From Welwitschia mirabilis (lineage: Eukaryota; Gnetophyta; Gnetopsida; Welwitschiales): a DNA stretch of 64,000 nt. A program made the translations under genes and the position numbers. Below the pieces are notes generated by a model that searched no databases, had not been told where the DNA came from, and saw only the letters and a program-made list of their open reading frames with translations. The stretch lies in assembly GCA_051453625.1 (NCBI GenBank), contig JBOZIK010000001.1, positions 182,299,608-182,363,607 of the forward strand, in the 5' to 3' direction. Positions 22,423 through 36,543 of the stretch are shown here, in pieces (the stretch's first letter is position 1; each line of letters opens with the position of its first letter).

Positions 22423-25400
22423 AATAATGCCTTTAAGTTTAATATTAATTATAGTTCTAAGATTTAACATTGTCTTTTTTCCCTTTAATACTTTATTCTA
22501 ACACACACTTCCATTTCTTGTTCCATTTCTTCTTACATAGTTATCTAGCTCTCATGATATTTGTAGCTATTCACATAAATATATTAGAATACATTATTAT
22601 GCTTATGTAGCTAAGGTACAAAATACAAAATTTACTATTTTGAGTGTTAGATAAATACATTAGACATTTGTTATTAAAAATTATTGCTACACTTCAAAAC
22701 TAGAAATAAACCTTTTCCAAGGAAAAAATTTATTAAAAACTCAAGAATAACTTATACGGTTGTACTATACCTTAATATATTTCATTCATAAGGTTCTAAA
22801 AATCAACAATAAATGCTGTCCAACTTATCCTTTTATTTTCCTTTTGTTCAAATTGTAAATGCGTATGAAAGTTTGGGATTTGTAAATTATAAAGAAGGTG
22901 AGTGACATTGGAACTTGATAACACAAACATCTAGATTGGAGCATTGGGGATAAAATAAAAAAGCAAAACATGAAATATGCATTTAATTTATGAGAATGGA
23001 TTAAAAACAAAGCCATTGACAGCTTTAAAGATTAAGAGTTAGTTTTAAGACTAAAGGTGCAAAGCGACGTGTCATGTCTATTGAACTTTCATTATGCATG
23101 TTCCTTTAAAATCCATGTCTATAATTTTTAATTATTTTTAAAGCTTCCTTACATCTTATTTATTAAATCTTTTTACTTACAAGCTTTTAACTCTTTGCTA
23201 TGTGAAAGTATTTTTCTTCAAATCTTACTACAAAGTTCACTTCTGCTTAATGTGAAAGGGTTTTTGAATAAGGATTTTGTTTTTCTTACCTCATTCATAA
23301 AGGTTTCATGTTTTCAACAATCAAAAGGAAGGATTCTTAAAATTTGTAAGTTTGATCACTTTTCTCTTTATCTTACACATTAGACTTTGCTTTCTGTGAA
23401 AAATGGGATTAGGTAGTAGGAACATATTTTACTTTATAATATAAGGAAGATATCAATGGGATGGTAGTTCACATAGGAAACACTTTCATTTAGGAGGTTG
23501 TGGAATTCAACCATTGTATGATTTGTTTGGCATACTGTGAGGTCCTAGGTTTAATTAAATCAATTTTTTATGTGATTATAGTGGCTAGAGTAGGTATAAT
23601 CACTAAAACTTTTGCATTTGACATCCATCCTAAATGATGAGGAAGATTCATATTATTGTTTTTATTGACTAAGCTTCTTGTTATTTTTTGCCATTATTTA
23701 CTTTTAATGATAGTTCATGTTTTTTCTCTTATTGAATTATACCATTTGTTTTAATTTAATTCATAGCTTATAGATATATTCAAGTAAGCTAATGTGGTGC
23801 TAATCAAACTACTAAAACACTAGTCCCTTCACATAAGAGATTGTAGTTTTAACATTTACATGCATTGTTTGATAGACTTTTATGAAGCCTCAAATATAAT
23901 AAAATTACTCAATTAGGTTATCTTAGTGGCTATGCTCCCGCAAGGAAGTATGACCCTTAAAAATTTGAACATGCTCCACTTTTGGTAAATAGAATTTATA
24001 TCATTTTGATACTTCATGATTTTGAGGAGCAAGGTGTTGAATCCCAAAAATTTATTTTATTGAAAGCAAAATAAGTATTAGTATACGTAAGTGAACTAAC
24101 AAATAAATATACTAATACACAACAAAATGATCTAATAGTGATAAAATACAAAGAACAAAAACAAAACTATAGTGAAAAAACATTCAAATCTCTATTACAA
24201 GAAAAAAGCTACTTTTTGTAAGTTCTCATATTTATTTACTATAAGAATATAAAATTAGAGCCTACCTATATAATCTTGTACATTTCAAGAGTAACATTAT
24301 TTAAAGGGGAAGGAGGACTCTATCCTACATCTTAAAGTATCCTCAAATTCACATTGCATAACACTAATAGTAGTAAAGCTATTATTTAGCAAAGAGTACT
24401 AAAATCATAATTAATTGATGATTGAATATTGGGAGTTACCTAAAGTTTTATTGGACATAAATCTCTTCGCAACTATCATTTTTTATTAATAGTTATCTAT
24501 ACAATATTCTTCTACATCTACATTTGAATTAATAGCAAGAGAATTTAAAGAAGAATTATTTGATCAACTAGATAAGACAGATTATTTGATTCTTCTATTT
24601 ATTTGAAAGTTAACTAAGGGTTTACATCATTATATCTAAAAAGATTGGATTCCCTATTAAAGGTTAAGATAAAGAAATTATGTGTTAAAGAAGGAAAAAT
24701 GTCTTTCCCCTAGTAAGAAATCATTATTCTTCATAAGTATTTTTTTAGTTAGTGATATATATTCATAAATCATATAGCCCTATAAATGACAATAATGGTG
24801 TCATCTTATCAGATTACAATAAAATGTAACTTTAAAAACATAAGTTGTGTAACTTACCTTAAGTTTCAAGTCTTTCTTCCTATGCTACAAATTGATCTCT
24901 ACAAAATAGAATGTGCAAGAAGTGTTATTAGATGATAAAAGAGTTTTTGATTTTATGATTCAATTAATATAAGTAAAAATGTATTTTTACAACATTTAAA
25001 AATAATTGGAATATTTTCAAGCTCAAATTAATAGGGAATTTTAACATTCTCGAGTGAGTCCAAATTGAAATCTATTATCCATTTACGAATGACAAGTATA
25101 ACATAGTAGTGATAAAAACTCTAATAACTAAAGTAGTAATTAGCACGAATGGATCTAAAAGCTTGACTAATAATTTTGAAAAGTATTAAGTGTGAAAAAA
25201 TTTAATGCTTCATGGTTAGAAAATTACATCTTATTTAGTTGTAAAAAATTTTATTTAACAAAGATAGACATGGATTTATAAGAAGTTATAGTGAAAGGTA
25301 ATATCCTTAAATAAATGTTTAACCCAATCATTATGTAAAACAGGAATAAAAGTAGTTCCATCATTTGTATTTCTAAAAGCCTCAGAATAGTATTTCTTCT

Positions 25401-26540
25401 TCATCACTTCCCTTTCAATTAGGTTTGAACTTTATAATTTTGAACTTTTTGTGTGTGTAAATATATGAATGTACATATTTATATATCTTGTTAAACAATT
25501 ATTTTATAAAATAATAATATAGAATGATTTAATTAGTTTAATAGAGAGAGCATTCATTGAAGGGGAGTTTTATAAAAGTTGTTAATCTTATTTTTATAAC
25601 ATATTTATCTTTTAAATAGAAAACAAAAGTAAACTAAAACTATTAACCTTTAAATAGAAAAAGAGGTTAAAAGTTTAATGGCGAAAAATTTCATACTTTC
25701 CAAGTCAAGATGCTATTATTATTAAGTAAAAATAACTTTAACAAATTATAAGTTGTCAACTTATAAAATCTAAAGACTTAATAAAAATAAATAAGTAGAA
25801 TGACAAGGAGAAACAAGCACTATTTATCATCACTCTTAGTCTTACATATAGTTAGTTAATTCATATCGATTTAGTTAACTCTTTAAAGAAATTTTATGAT
25901 AACTTGTACACTTATTTTAGATCAAAATAAAAGGAAGTTAAATAAATTCTTAAGATTCAATTATACAATTTAAGAATAGAAGAATCAAAGGACATGAATG
26001 AATAAATTTGTCATTTTAAACTTCTATTAACTGAATTTGTAATAGTAATATCCAAATTTAATAATGATAATATAAAAAAAATCTTGTTAATAAGTCTTTC
26101 ATTTGGATATGGTCATGTTATTTTCATTTTAAAGAAAAGTTCATGGATTTTAGAATACTATTTCCATGCTAACTGAAAAACATGAAAAGATGCCTAAGCA
26201 TGAAAATAACATTAATGAAAATATTTAAGGTCAAAATAAGAGTTAAAACACTTATAATAACACATTTAAATATTGGTACTATAAAACATGAGGACATGTT
26301 ACTATAAATGGCTTTGACAATGTTTCAGATCTTCTGGATGAAAAATTAAATTCTAATGCCTTAATAGTTAATAAAATCAACAAATAAAATATACATGAAA
26401 CATATTATGATTTTGGAGAGCATAAAGTTTAAATCTATTAATTATTGTTTGAGATTCTAGTTTTTTATTATTTTCTTATTAGTTACTTCTATTATGATAC
26501 AAGTTTAATTTATGATGGTTCCATTGTTTAGTGCTTTCAT

Positions 26541-26550
26541 NNNNNNNNNN
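26541..26550. other. Assembly gap, 10 N
   Basis: Ten unknown bases. The flanks are unrelated AT-rich sequence and no gene is affected. Confidence 0.95.
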
Positions 26551-27539
26551 TTGTAAAAGATGGGTTCTAGATGATGTAATTATTTTGTACCATTATTAAA
26601 GTGATTAAAGTAATTCCATCACTTAATAATCCTTGAAGATATGTACAATATTATTTCATTTATGGTTGTTACAAGAATGTATTAGTTTTATTATTATTAA
26701 CTCTATGCATTTTCTAAAGAAAATGGTATAATGGTATGCTCACATGTTAATATCTATTCTAATTATTTTATTTTAATTATACTTCAAATTTAGTTTCTAT
26801 TTATAAGGTATGATTCATCTTCTATGTATTTGACTATATCTCATATTATTATATTTTATTAGAGTGTTTATTAAAAGATTGATTAGCAATAGAAGGGGGA
26901 AAAAACTAATGTGCCTTTAACATTAATTTTGAAAAGCTCCTTTCCATTTTTTCCCTTTTAAGAATTTCTTTATGTCATTGGGATTATCCCAATATAAAGT
27001 TACAAGTGCAACTTAATATCTTGTACTTTGCACATTACAACATTTCACATGCCAATCTGAAGTTTTACACTCTACAAAGTGCAAAGTATAGAGTGCAAAG
27101 TGACAAACTATACTAATGTGAGTCTAACTAAATTAAAATCTTAAAACATTAAGGACTTCAAATCCATGATCAAAGGGAAATTAAAAGAATAAAGACATAG
27201 CATTTTCAAGAAATTCTCACTTCCATATCAAAAGGAAATGAAAAGGATAAAAAAATAATATCTTTCAAGAAATTCTCACTCTTGTTAATTTAGTCAAAAA
27301 GGAATTGATTAAGGAAGTAATAAGATGCATCAAAATAAAGCATTTAACAACATAATCTAGGCATGGTTGATAATGTTGCATCTTTGCATTAAATTAAAAA
27401 AGTAGCATTTGATTACTACATGGAAAAAGTCCTAATTTTAATGGATTTCTAACATAATTATTCAAAAGTACCTAAAGCTTTATCAATATACCATTGTTCA
27501 AATGATTTAGAAGTTTTGAAATTCACATATAATTATTAA

Positions 27540-29110
27540 TAAATTAAATTTCACAAGAGGGGATTTAATCCCCAAGGTAGATAAGACTTTTTATATCAAT
27601 GACTATATACCAATTAGTAATTTTTCAAATTTCTACAAAACCATCTTTAAATTTTTAGCTAATTAATTAAAGTAAGTCCTCTTTAATCTTAGTAATGAGT
27701 AATAAGATATCTTTATAAAATGTAGGCATATATTAAATTTTTTAGCTTAAGAGTTAATTCATTTAGTTATACATCAATCAACAAGCTAAGTAGATTTTAA
27801 TATTAACTTTAAAAATCATTTGACAAGGTATATTATCATACATAGAATCTATTTTAGAAAGATATCAAAATATAAAAAAAATTTATTTTATTAAATAGAT
27901 TGATAACTACTCCTTTTAATGCCTCTTAAGGCCTTAGATAAGAGGATCCAACCTCTTATTATTTTTTTATTCTTTACAAGGAAGGATTAAGAAATATTTT
28001 AAAACTTTAGCATTTATACGAAAACATTCATGATGTTTTTCCTACTTATAATTGTGAGGAATTTATCCATATTCAATTTTGTGATGATCATCTATCATTT
28101 TTTAAAGGCTTTGATAAAAAATTAACATTAGTCCAACAAGCTCTAGATCTTTTTAGTAAAGTATTAAATTTACAAGTGAATTAATTTAATACATTTAATA
28201 TTTATAAACAACAACTATAACATTTAGCTTTATTCCTTAAATGCTTAATTAATCATTTTCTAATGACTTAATTAGGCATGCCTCTCTTTTATGAATAATG
28301 TACAAGATCATTATGGAATCAAGTTATTCAAATAGTAAACTCAAAGCCTTAAGGTTAATAAGGGAAAATTTTTAGTCAGACTAAAAACATTTACCTTATT
28401 TGAAACTACCTCTCAGGTTTATCCATTTACCTTATGCAATTATACATTAGATAAAAATCAATTTTATCTTCTATGAAAAAAATAGTGCATGAATTTTTAT
28501 GAGACATAATTGATAATAGAGGACTTCATACTATTTGATGGGATATTATTTACCTTAAAAATTGGAAACAGAGGTTGGAATTAAAGCATCTAATTGAGAT
28601 AAATTATGAACTTATAACAAAAAAATGCATGTAAATCACTAATATCCACTAAGATTTGGAAAAAGATTATTAATAAAAAGTACTTTTATGATAAAATTAT
28701 TTATCTATTCTACTTATAATAAATTCATTAGCAACTTGAAAAGCATTTGAAAAACTTCAACCATGTTTTAATGCCATGCAAGGTTTACTAAAGAAACTTG
28801 GACTTCAAATTTGAATATTTATTTAACTATTAGGGTGTATAACACTCTTTACAATAAAATAAAAGATCTAGTAAATTAAAATCTTTTTATTTTTTCATTC
28901 CACCTAAACTCAAGTTCTTGAAAGCCTTAAATTAGAAACTTAATGCTAACAAGAAACTTCATTATATTGACATTACTTTAGATGATGGGTTCCTTATTAT
29001 AATGATAGTATGAAAAGCATAGATCATGTTTTTATATAGTGCTCTACTAACAAGGAAAAAAAAAGGATGATCTCCCCTATTACTTTAGATGATGGGTTAA
29101 TTAGCACTTA
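27540..29110 (+). mobile_element. LINE (L1-type) RT and zf-RVT fragment
   Basis: In order on the plus strand, through stops and frameshifts: 'LIPKVDKTFYINDYIPISN' (27566 on; the IPK...DyRPIS block), FYKTIFKFLAN ('yKii.K.LANRL'), a 'VDFNIN' catalytic-like block, 'YYFFILYKEGL' preceded by a GDP-box relic, FCDDHLSFF at about 28075 (the FADD box), 'NLQVN' (the SGL-xvN block), GMPLF at about 28275 (yLGiPL), the thumb region, and near 28890-29040 'PPKLKFL...' with 'DHVFI-x-C', the zf-RVT segment. It is the 3' half of an L1-like element; the 5' endonuclease could not be read and no poly(A) tail with target duplication was found. Inactive. Confidence 0.75.
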
Positions 29111-30158
29111 ATCTGTAATGGTATCTTTATGATTTTATAAATTATATTAGAAATAAAGGTGAAAATATATTCATATCTCTATTTTCATACAAAGATTATT
29201 AAATTTGAAAGAAACAAGCAACCTTGTTTTTAAAGAAAAATCTATAATCATAAAGTGGACTTCCATGTTATTAGATTGGTTTATACTCTATAGGTATTGT
29301 AAGAAATGATGACTTTAAGCATTAATTTTCCATGGAAAGAACCTTAAAGTCTCCAATTCAGTAATAGATCTAACAAACATAAGAAAGAATACCTTTATAT
29401 TAGAATTATTAATTCCCTTTTAGCCTTCATCTCCATCTTTTAGAAAGTAATGATGATGTTGCATGAGTTACTTTATAAAAATAAAAATTTATTATGTTCT
29501 TTTTACACTTTTAATTTCTTAGTGGCTAAACTAATAGTGACATGATTGCCATAATATGTAACTTTGATACTTCTAAATTATGGTTCTCCTAACCATCATA
29601 GGTCTAGGATCTTTAGATTTACTTCTCCAAAAAATAAAACTTGCAATAAGTTAACTAGATAAATAGAAATTTTGCTTTTTAGACATTAAAAATTATAAAA
29701 TGCAAAATATCATGTTGCATGATTCAAATAAAACTTAACACCTTGCACTTTTCTCTTTGCAAAGTTAAATGAGATAAATTACAACCTATTGTTATGCAAT
29801 TAAACATGCCTTAGTAAAAGAAAAGTACTAAACTATCATGTTTTTTAATAAAATTCAAAGTAGTTAAAGCATGAAAATATGGACAACATACAAAAGTACT
29901 AAATCTAATAGTAGATTATGATATAGATTAAAGAAAACATGAATAATATTATTAGCAAAATTAGCATAATTCATGCTTATGCAAGAGGAGAAAAACATGG
30001 ACAACATAACAACGTTCTCAGAGGTAATAATAGATCATGATACAAAGGAAAATGTAATAATATTATTATAACTATTATCATAATCCATGACTATTAAAAA
30101 AATGGTTTTTCTAGTTGTTTATTATTACTACTTAGTATATTTATAATACCATTCATCA
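29111..30158. other. AT-rich DNA, no gene recognised
   Basis: Probably the remaining LINE 3' end and unrelated repeat DNA. Nothing further could be read. Confidence 0.5.
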
Positions 30159-30164
30159 TTTGTC

Positions 30165-30340
30165 TTAACCAATTACCTCAGTAGTAAAGTTAATATATCC
30201 TGAACATAAGGTCTTAGGTTCAAACCCCCATGCTAGTAAGGCAACATAGTTGAAGTATGCATTGGCCTCAGTGATGCTAGGCATTATGCAGTACAACTTA
30301 ACTACATAACTATTACATTTTAAAAAAAGAAAAAAAATTG
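30165..30340 (+). mobile_element. tRNA-derived SINE
   Basis: The head has an A-box-like 'ACCTCAGTAGTAAAG' and a B-box 'GGTTCAAACCCCC' at tRNA-like spacing. A short unrelated body follows, ending in a poly(A)-type tail (about 30320-30338). TTTGTC occurs at 30159-30164 immediately before the head and again at 30341-30346 just after the tail, a likely target-site duplication. It has no coding capacity and would have relied on LINE machinery. The insertion is well enough kept to be younger than its surroundings. Confidence 0.75.
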
Positions 30341-30346
30341 TTTGTC

Positions 30347-33300
30347 ATTTCCCTAATCTACTTGATGATGATGTACTATATTTTTCTAGCTTATGCATTA
30401 TCATGTCATGGATGTAATTTTATGTCAATAGCTAATCTTTAAATAACCCATATTTAAGTATAAGGCTATTAGAACATCCATATCTTTATTTATTTTTTAT
30501 GTTAAAAAATCATAAAGGGTCATATAGAGAGGGCTGTTCCCATCTTTCTTGTTATCATAACTAATAAGAAATGTCACTAATTTGATTATGTCATCTAGTT
30601 TCTTCTTACTTATATCAATAACATACTTGCACTACTAATGTCCATTTAAGATTAGACATGTCCTTACCATAGAATACATACCTTACCTTTTTAGTTATAT
30701 TTGAAGAACTCATTTTAATAGCATATCTTTGTGATATTAATCATCGTTAAACTATTTAAATGGACTCTTAGATGGGATCAAAAATTAAAATCTATGAAAC
30801 AAGTAATATGAATTTATATTAATAATTTATTAGAAATATAATCTATCTAATCAACATAGTATTTACATAATCTATGCAATGACTAAGTTAGTTTATGACA
30901 CACATAAACCAACATAGAATTAGTACCACTTAGAATTAAACATAGTAAAAAATTTAACCAAAACCAACACATTAAAACTAAAATTTTAATAAACAATTAA
31001 AGAAGTAGATTCCTCTTTTCTTTCTTCCTTTTTCTCTTTTTTCCTTAAAACCTACTTTTAAAAGAAGATTGGATATGATTAAAGATCCTTTAACCATAAC
31101 TTGTGTAGTCTAGCTATATTCTTCAAGGTTTTAAAATTGAGGTAAAAACATAAAAGTGTAGTAATCTCATCCAATAAGGCCACATATATTACAATTAAAA
31201 CCTTTTGGATAGAACTAAAATGGTTTAATTAACTTCTTTAGATTTTTAAATAAAAGTATGAAATTATTCTATAATAATAAAAGTTTAGTTAAAATATTCA
31301 AGGAAAAAAATCTTAATCAATAAGAAATATATTAACATGAAATTCTATCTTATTAGATGATTGTATGAATAAGGATTATTAGAATCCCAATAGATTCTAA
31401 GCCAGTAACAACTTATAGGAGGAATCTTAAGATGTTAACCAATGTCAACTACTTGTGATAACACATACTTAGGTACTAAATATGAGGAAATTCAAATTAC
31501 TAAATTAAGTAGAAACATTAAAGATGTTAAAGATTCCATAATAGTCCTGTAAAAAACACTAGCCTAATGAAAAATAAAATTCACTAATTCATAGATCTAA
31601 ACATCGTATACCATGTATTTTATATATAAAATCTCTTTTAATATTATTGAAATTAATTTAGATTATTTAACGTAGTTTATAAAGATTATAACTCTAAAGT
31701 AAAAAGCTTTGTAAGGAACTATATAATAAAGTTAAAAACCAACCTTATAATTATATACTTTATTATATGCTTAATCATTATAAAATTTCCTTAATTCTTT
31801 TAATCTTTCTTACTTAAATCAAACTCATATAAATATCTTGCTAAGGTACAATAAGTCATGCATCATGATACTGTTGTTAAGGTTATAATAATGTTGTTTA
31901 ATATTAGTTTTTTACTTAGTTTTATCTTTCCTAATATTCTTGTGACGTGTGGTGTCATCTTGATCATCCATCTGAGGGTTAATTTATTTTAGTTAATAGA
32001 GCCTAATTAGATAGTTACCTTATCATTTTATGTGTGCACCTTGATTTCTTTCTTAGCTAATCTTATATATATCTCATTTAAGTCTTTAGTTTAATTTAAA
32101 TAGTTAACATATAAACATTCTTTATTTATTAGATACTTTTCCCTTTTTTCATCTCCAATTATTTCTAGTTATATCAATTCCATTTGGCATGAATTGGCCT
32201 ATAAATTCAAGCAAGCTATATTATTTTAAAGTTAAATAAAAAGTGATGTATTTTTCACTCTGATTTTTTTCCCTTTCCCCCCTTAACTTCTATATATTTT
32301 TCAATGGATATCAAATTTTAGATGGAATTACTTAGCATGATCTTTATAAGATTCTTGTTGACTTCTTGAGTATACTATGCATTTTTTACATAATGCATGT
32401 CCTATGAATGCTTATTTACTTTTTAAAGTGACTAGTTTGTATTTTTTAAGTAAACATTTTTCTTTTTCATTGATAAAATTTCTTTAGTCTATTATTAATA
32501 TTTAAAAAATTATTTTTCTCTATTTCATATACTTACCTAAGATGTATTAATTTATTTAAAAAAAGAACAACTAAAAATTCATAATATATAATAATATAGA
32601 AATTAGAAATTAGAAATTTTATGATGATAATAAAGAAGCATAGTATCTTCAAAATAAAAAAGGTTCAAACTTAAATTAATTTAAACATGGCCTCAAAATA
32701 ATAGGTAACATATAGTGGAGGTAGTTGAAACAAAGCAAATAAACTATCTATAATAATGTCTCATTTTTCTTCTAATAAAGAAGTTTAAGGTCACTAGAAG
32801 AAAAATGGTCTTCATATTCAATGACTTTAGTTGAACATATCCTACATGTTTATTACTTCCTTGGAATATTCTATCATCTTTTTGTTTCAACTTAAAGATG
32901 ATAAATATTCATTCTTACTCTTCTAATTAATCATCTAATTTTAACTAGAGTTGTAATATTTAAATTAAAGGATTTTTAAAAATATTCCCCTCTTCTAATC
33001 TTATCAAAATAAAATTTTCTTTTTCCCCTTAAGTTATATGATATCAGTAACTTTTATTAAATTTTCTTTCATACTTGAGTTACATTATTTTTAGAAATGA
33101 CAATATCTACATTCTATTTCTCTAATCATTTTCTTCTTTAAAAAATGATCCTTTGTTTTGATATGCATCTAATATGATGTTTGAAAATTTAATTCTTTGA
33201 AAATTATTATTAATTAAATATTAATTAAAAATTATTTAAAATATTATATCTTTCTATCTTTTAATAAATTAGTTGAAACATTATTTAATGTAGGCCATAC

Positions 33301-33405
33301 CATCTTTGCATGACTTTCATCTCACAACATGGTACCTACTTTGTATAGCTCTCACCTCCAAGCATGGTGTAATACCATATCATTTTAGTGATTGATTATA
33401 GTATT
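30347..33405. other. AT-rich DNA, no gene recognised
   Basis: No domain could be read with confidence. The last 700 bases may hold decayed copia integrase on the minus strand, continuing the fragment at 33410-33611, but the match is too weak to call. Confidence 0.45.
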
Positions 33406-33409
33406 TAGT

Positions 33410-33611
33410 TGAAAAATGAAAGGTTTTAAACCTTAAAAAATCATCTTGTTGCATCTTTTTTACATATCATCATTGGTGGAAGCCCTCTGTCATTATATTT
33501 TCTAAATGCAAGTTGTTGAAGTATGAGATTTGAAGGCATTCCAAACCTAAGTGCCATAGCTTCTCTTGATGCATTGTAGAATTTTCTATGATGCATTGTA
33601 GAATTTTCTAT
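33410..33611 (-). pseudogene. Copia gag-pre-integrase fragment
   Basis: On the minus strand 'MALRFGMPSNLILQQLAFRK' continues with YNDRGLPPM, matching the 'LWHlRfGHlnf..L..L...mV.GLP.i' block before copia integrase (Pfam PF13976). Its upstream edge carries a 22-bp tandem duplication (33568-33589 and 33590-33611). The rest of the element is too decayed to read. Confidence 0.55.
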
Positions 33612-34071
33612 GATGCACTCTTTATATAAGGTTTTGAATCATAAAATAACAAAAAGTATAATTTTTATTTTCTTATTTTATTAGAAATTTTGGCTTCATC
33701 ACACCCCCCAAGCTAGTCTTCTTGTATGTCTCATATACTTGATGATGATAAGAGAAATAAGCTTGCTACTAATTTGGATGTTTATCTGTAAGATATGATA
33801 TCAAACCTGTTATTAGAACATTTGATTATCTCCATCATTTTGTCAAATGATAAGGAATTGGATTATTTATCTTACCTTATAGACTATTGATCTAGAGGTT
33901 TATAAATTCATGCTAATAATTAGAGTTTTATAGTTTAATCTCATGAATTTAAAAAAACCATGTAAAATCAATATTACTATTAATTAGGATAAATAAAAAT
34001 AACATAATAATATTTGTAATAGGAGAGAATTATTTTAATGTAGTATTGTTTTAATCTTTTCATTATTATTA

Positions 34072-34591
34072 NNNNNNNNNNNNNNNNNNNNNNNNNNNNN
34101 NNNNNNNNNNNNNNNNNNNNNNNNNNNNNNNNNNNNNNNNNNNNNNNNNNNNNNNNNNNNNNNNNNNNNNNNNNNNNNNNNNNNNNNNNNNNNNNNNNNN
34201 NNNNNNNNNNNNNNNNNNNNNNNNNNNNNNNNNNNNNNNNNNNNNNNNNNNNNNNNNNNNNNNNNNNNNNNNNNNNNNNNNNNNNNNNNNNNNNNNNNNN
34301 NNNNNNNNNNNNNNNNNNNNNNNNNNNNNNNNNNNNNNNNNNNNNNNNNNNNNNNNNNNNNNNNNNNNNNNNNNNNNNNNNNNNNNNNNNNNNNNNNNNN
34401 NNNNNNNNNNNNNNNNNNNNNNNNNNNNNNNNNNNNNNNNNNNNNNNNNNNNNNNNNNNNNNNNNNNNNNNNNNNNNNNNNNNNNNNNNNNNNNNNNNNN
34501 NNNNNNNNNNNNNNNNNNNNNNNNNNNNNNNNNNNNNNNNNNNNNNNNNNNNNNNNNNNNNNNNNNNNNNNNNNNNNNNNNNNNNNNNNNN
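34072..34591. other. Assembly gap, 520 N, with duplicated flanks
   Basis: The 90 bases before the gap (33982-34071) recur right after it (34592-34680) with a handful of differences. The two minus-strand frames spanning the gap are meaningless. Confidence 0.85.
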
Positions 34592-34679
34592 AATTAGGAT
34601 AAATAAAAATAACATAATAATATGTGTAATAGGAGAGAATGAGTTTAATGTAGAAATGTTTTAATCTTTTCATTATTAT

Positions 34680-36443
34680 TATAAAAAATAAAATTAAAAA
34701 TTTTATTCAAAGGAAAAACTCATATTTTTAAATAGCATATAAAATATGATGTTCTAGGAATTTGCAAAATGAATTGTTATACTCTAGTGTTCATCATAAG
34801 ATTCTATAAATCTGCCAATTTTTGATAAAATAACAAACTGAATTTTTAAAATGATGAGATCATGTCCTAATTATTTAAAAAATAACTGTATAGTTAACAT
34901 AATAAATTAACTCCCAAAAATGAAATAATCATAAATAATTTAAAATAAGGCATAAAAAATATCGTAGATTAAATCACATATATCATAGAACTAGATGAGT
35001 GTTTAACCAACATACGTAATATAAATTTTTGAAAAATATATGATACATTATCTTAACAAACTATTACTTTATATAATAAAATAACTATTCATTAGCAATA
35101 GATACAAGTGACATTCATGAAAACACAACACGTACTGTATAATAAACTTTAAGAAGTACATGTTTAAAAAGCTTAATTTTACAAGATTTAAAATGAATAA
35201 TATATATGATACTAAATAAATAATCTTTAATGAACATTTACTCTTACATTAATAGTCACTTATGATTCAAATGAATCATAAAAAGAGATAAAGTGAATTA
35301 AACTAACTTTAGTGATTATTACATGAAAGTAATATTTCTTGATAAGTTTTCTCCATGAAATAATATAAAATGGATACGTATGAGTGATTCAAAAGTCTTA
35401 TTTTATTCTTTACTAATTACACATTAACTTATAATTAAAAGATAACACTTTAAAAACATGATTCTCAAAATCAACATAGCATACCTTTGATATTAACAAT
35501 ATTTCCATTAAATTTCAATGTACTTAACTTAAAAGATAACTATTATATAGGCTTGGAATGAGTTACAAAAATGATGTAACACAGGCTATAAATGAATAAG
35601 TAATTAATCAAAAATGAATATGTGAATCTTTGCTATATCAAATTGAAACCTAATTCATTTCATGATATTTTGATTAAAAAGAGAGGAAAGAGAGAAAAGT
35701 AAGAAATAAAATTAAGAAAATGAAATTGCAACTTTTTAAACCATCAAAGTAATTAGAAAATTTCCAAACAAAATTTCTTTAAAATTATATATTCAAGATC
35801 AAGTAATATTGATTGAAATCATTAAGAAATAGACCTTCAGAAAAATCTACAGAACATATACTCAATCATACTTGGACTAAGAATTGTAAAAACCCTTACA
35901 ACTTGAGAAAAAATGGATTTCATATTCTAAAATTAGTTTAAAATTACTATAATATTAAAGAATATCTTTCTAAAAACGTGTAACAAGGTTACAAAAATTA
36001 CCATGCAAAACTACACAAATAAGATTTTACAAATTTAGAAAAATTCTAAGTAAACCTATAAATCAACTTTAAATAGATAAAAATGAAATTTTAGATACTA
36101 GATTAGGTTTTAAAATAACTTTACAAAAAGGTTTTTAAATTAAGATAGAAATATACTAACAAACTACTAGAGAAATTCGAGATATAAAAAGAAGAGTTAT
36201 GGTTAGAATAAGCACTAGAATTTACTAGTTTTTCCTTCAATGAAGAGCAAAAAAGAGAGAGGAAAATTAATGTAAAAATAAATCATTCTAAATTATATTT
36301 AGAATACTAGTAATAATCACACTAAATCTATACTCGTGGAAAGAAGAGAAGAAAAATTCATCATTGAATGCTTCAAAAGAAAGAGTGAAAACATGAGAGA
36401 ATGATATTAGGAGAAATGAGAAGAAAGGAGAAAAGAAGAAAAA
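34680..36443 (-). repeat. LTR-like repeat, copy 1 (truncated by gap)
   Basis: Shares order and sequence with 36544-38200 and, in reverse complement, with 39990-41830. A clear landmark is 'gagttatggttagaataag...' at 36190-36230, matching 37765-37805 and the complement of 40440-40480. The strand given assumes the inverted copy is in element sense. No coding sequence. Confidence 0.65.
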
Positions 36444-36543
36444 NNNNNNNNNNNNNNNNNNNNNNNNNNNNNNNNNNNNNNNNNNNNNNNNNNNNNNNNN
36501 NNNNNNNNNNNNNNNNNNNNNNNNNNNNNNNNNNNNNNNNNNN
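36444..36543. other. Assembly gap, 100 N
   Basis: Lies between two diverged copies of the same repeat. The left flank ends in a purine-rich stretch that also occurs inside copy 2 (about 37970-38010), so the join may be a repeat-induced misassembly. Confidence 0.85.

Larger units (their letters stand above)
21951..27535. other. AT-rich DNA, no gene recognised
   Basis: Apart from the microsatellite and the 10-N gap, no domain, RNA gene or clear repeat boundary was found. A tRNA-B-box-like 'GGTCCTAGGTTTAATT' occurs near 23550, too weak to call. ORFs at 22825-23016 and 23195-23383 are short and unlike any family known to me. Confidence 0.5.

Noticed and set aside
27030-27110. Repeated 'gtgcaaagt' phrases as a CRISPR-like or satellite array
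   Set aside because: Only a few copies at irregular spacing; no spacer structure, and the setting is eukaryotic.
33980-34673. Two 211-212-codon minus-strand ORFs
   Set aside because: Almost all their length is N; they exist only because the gap contains no stops.
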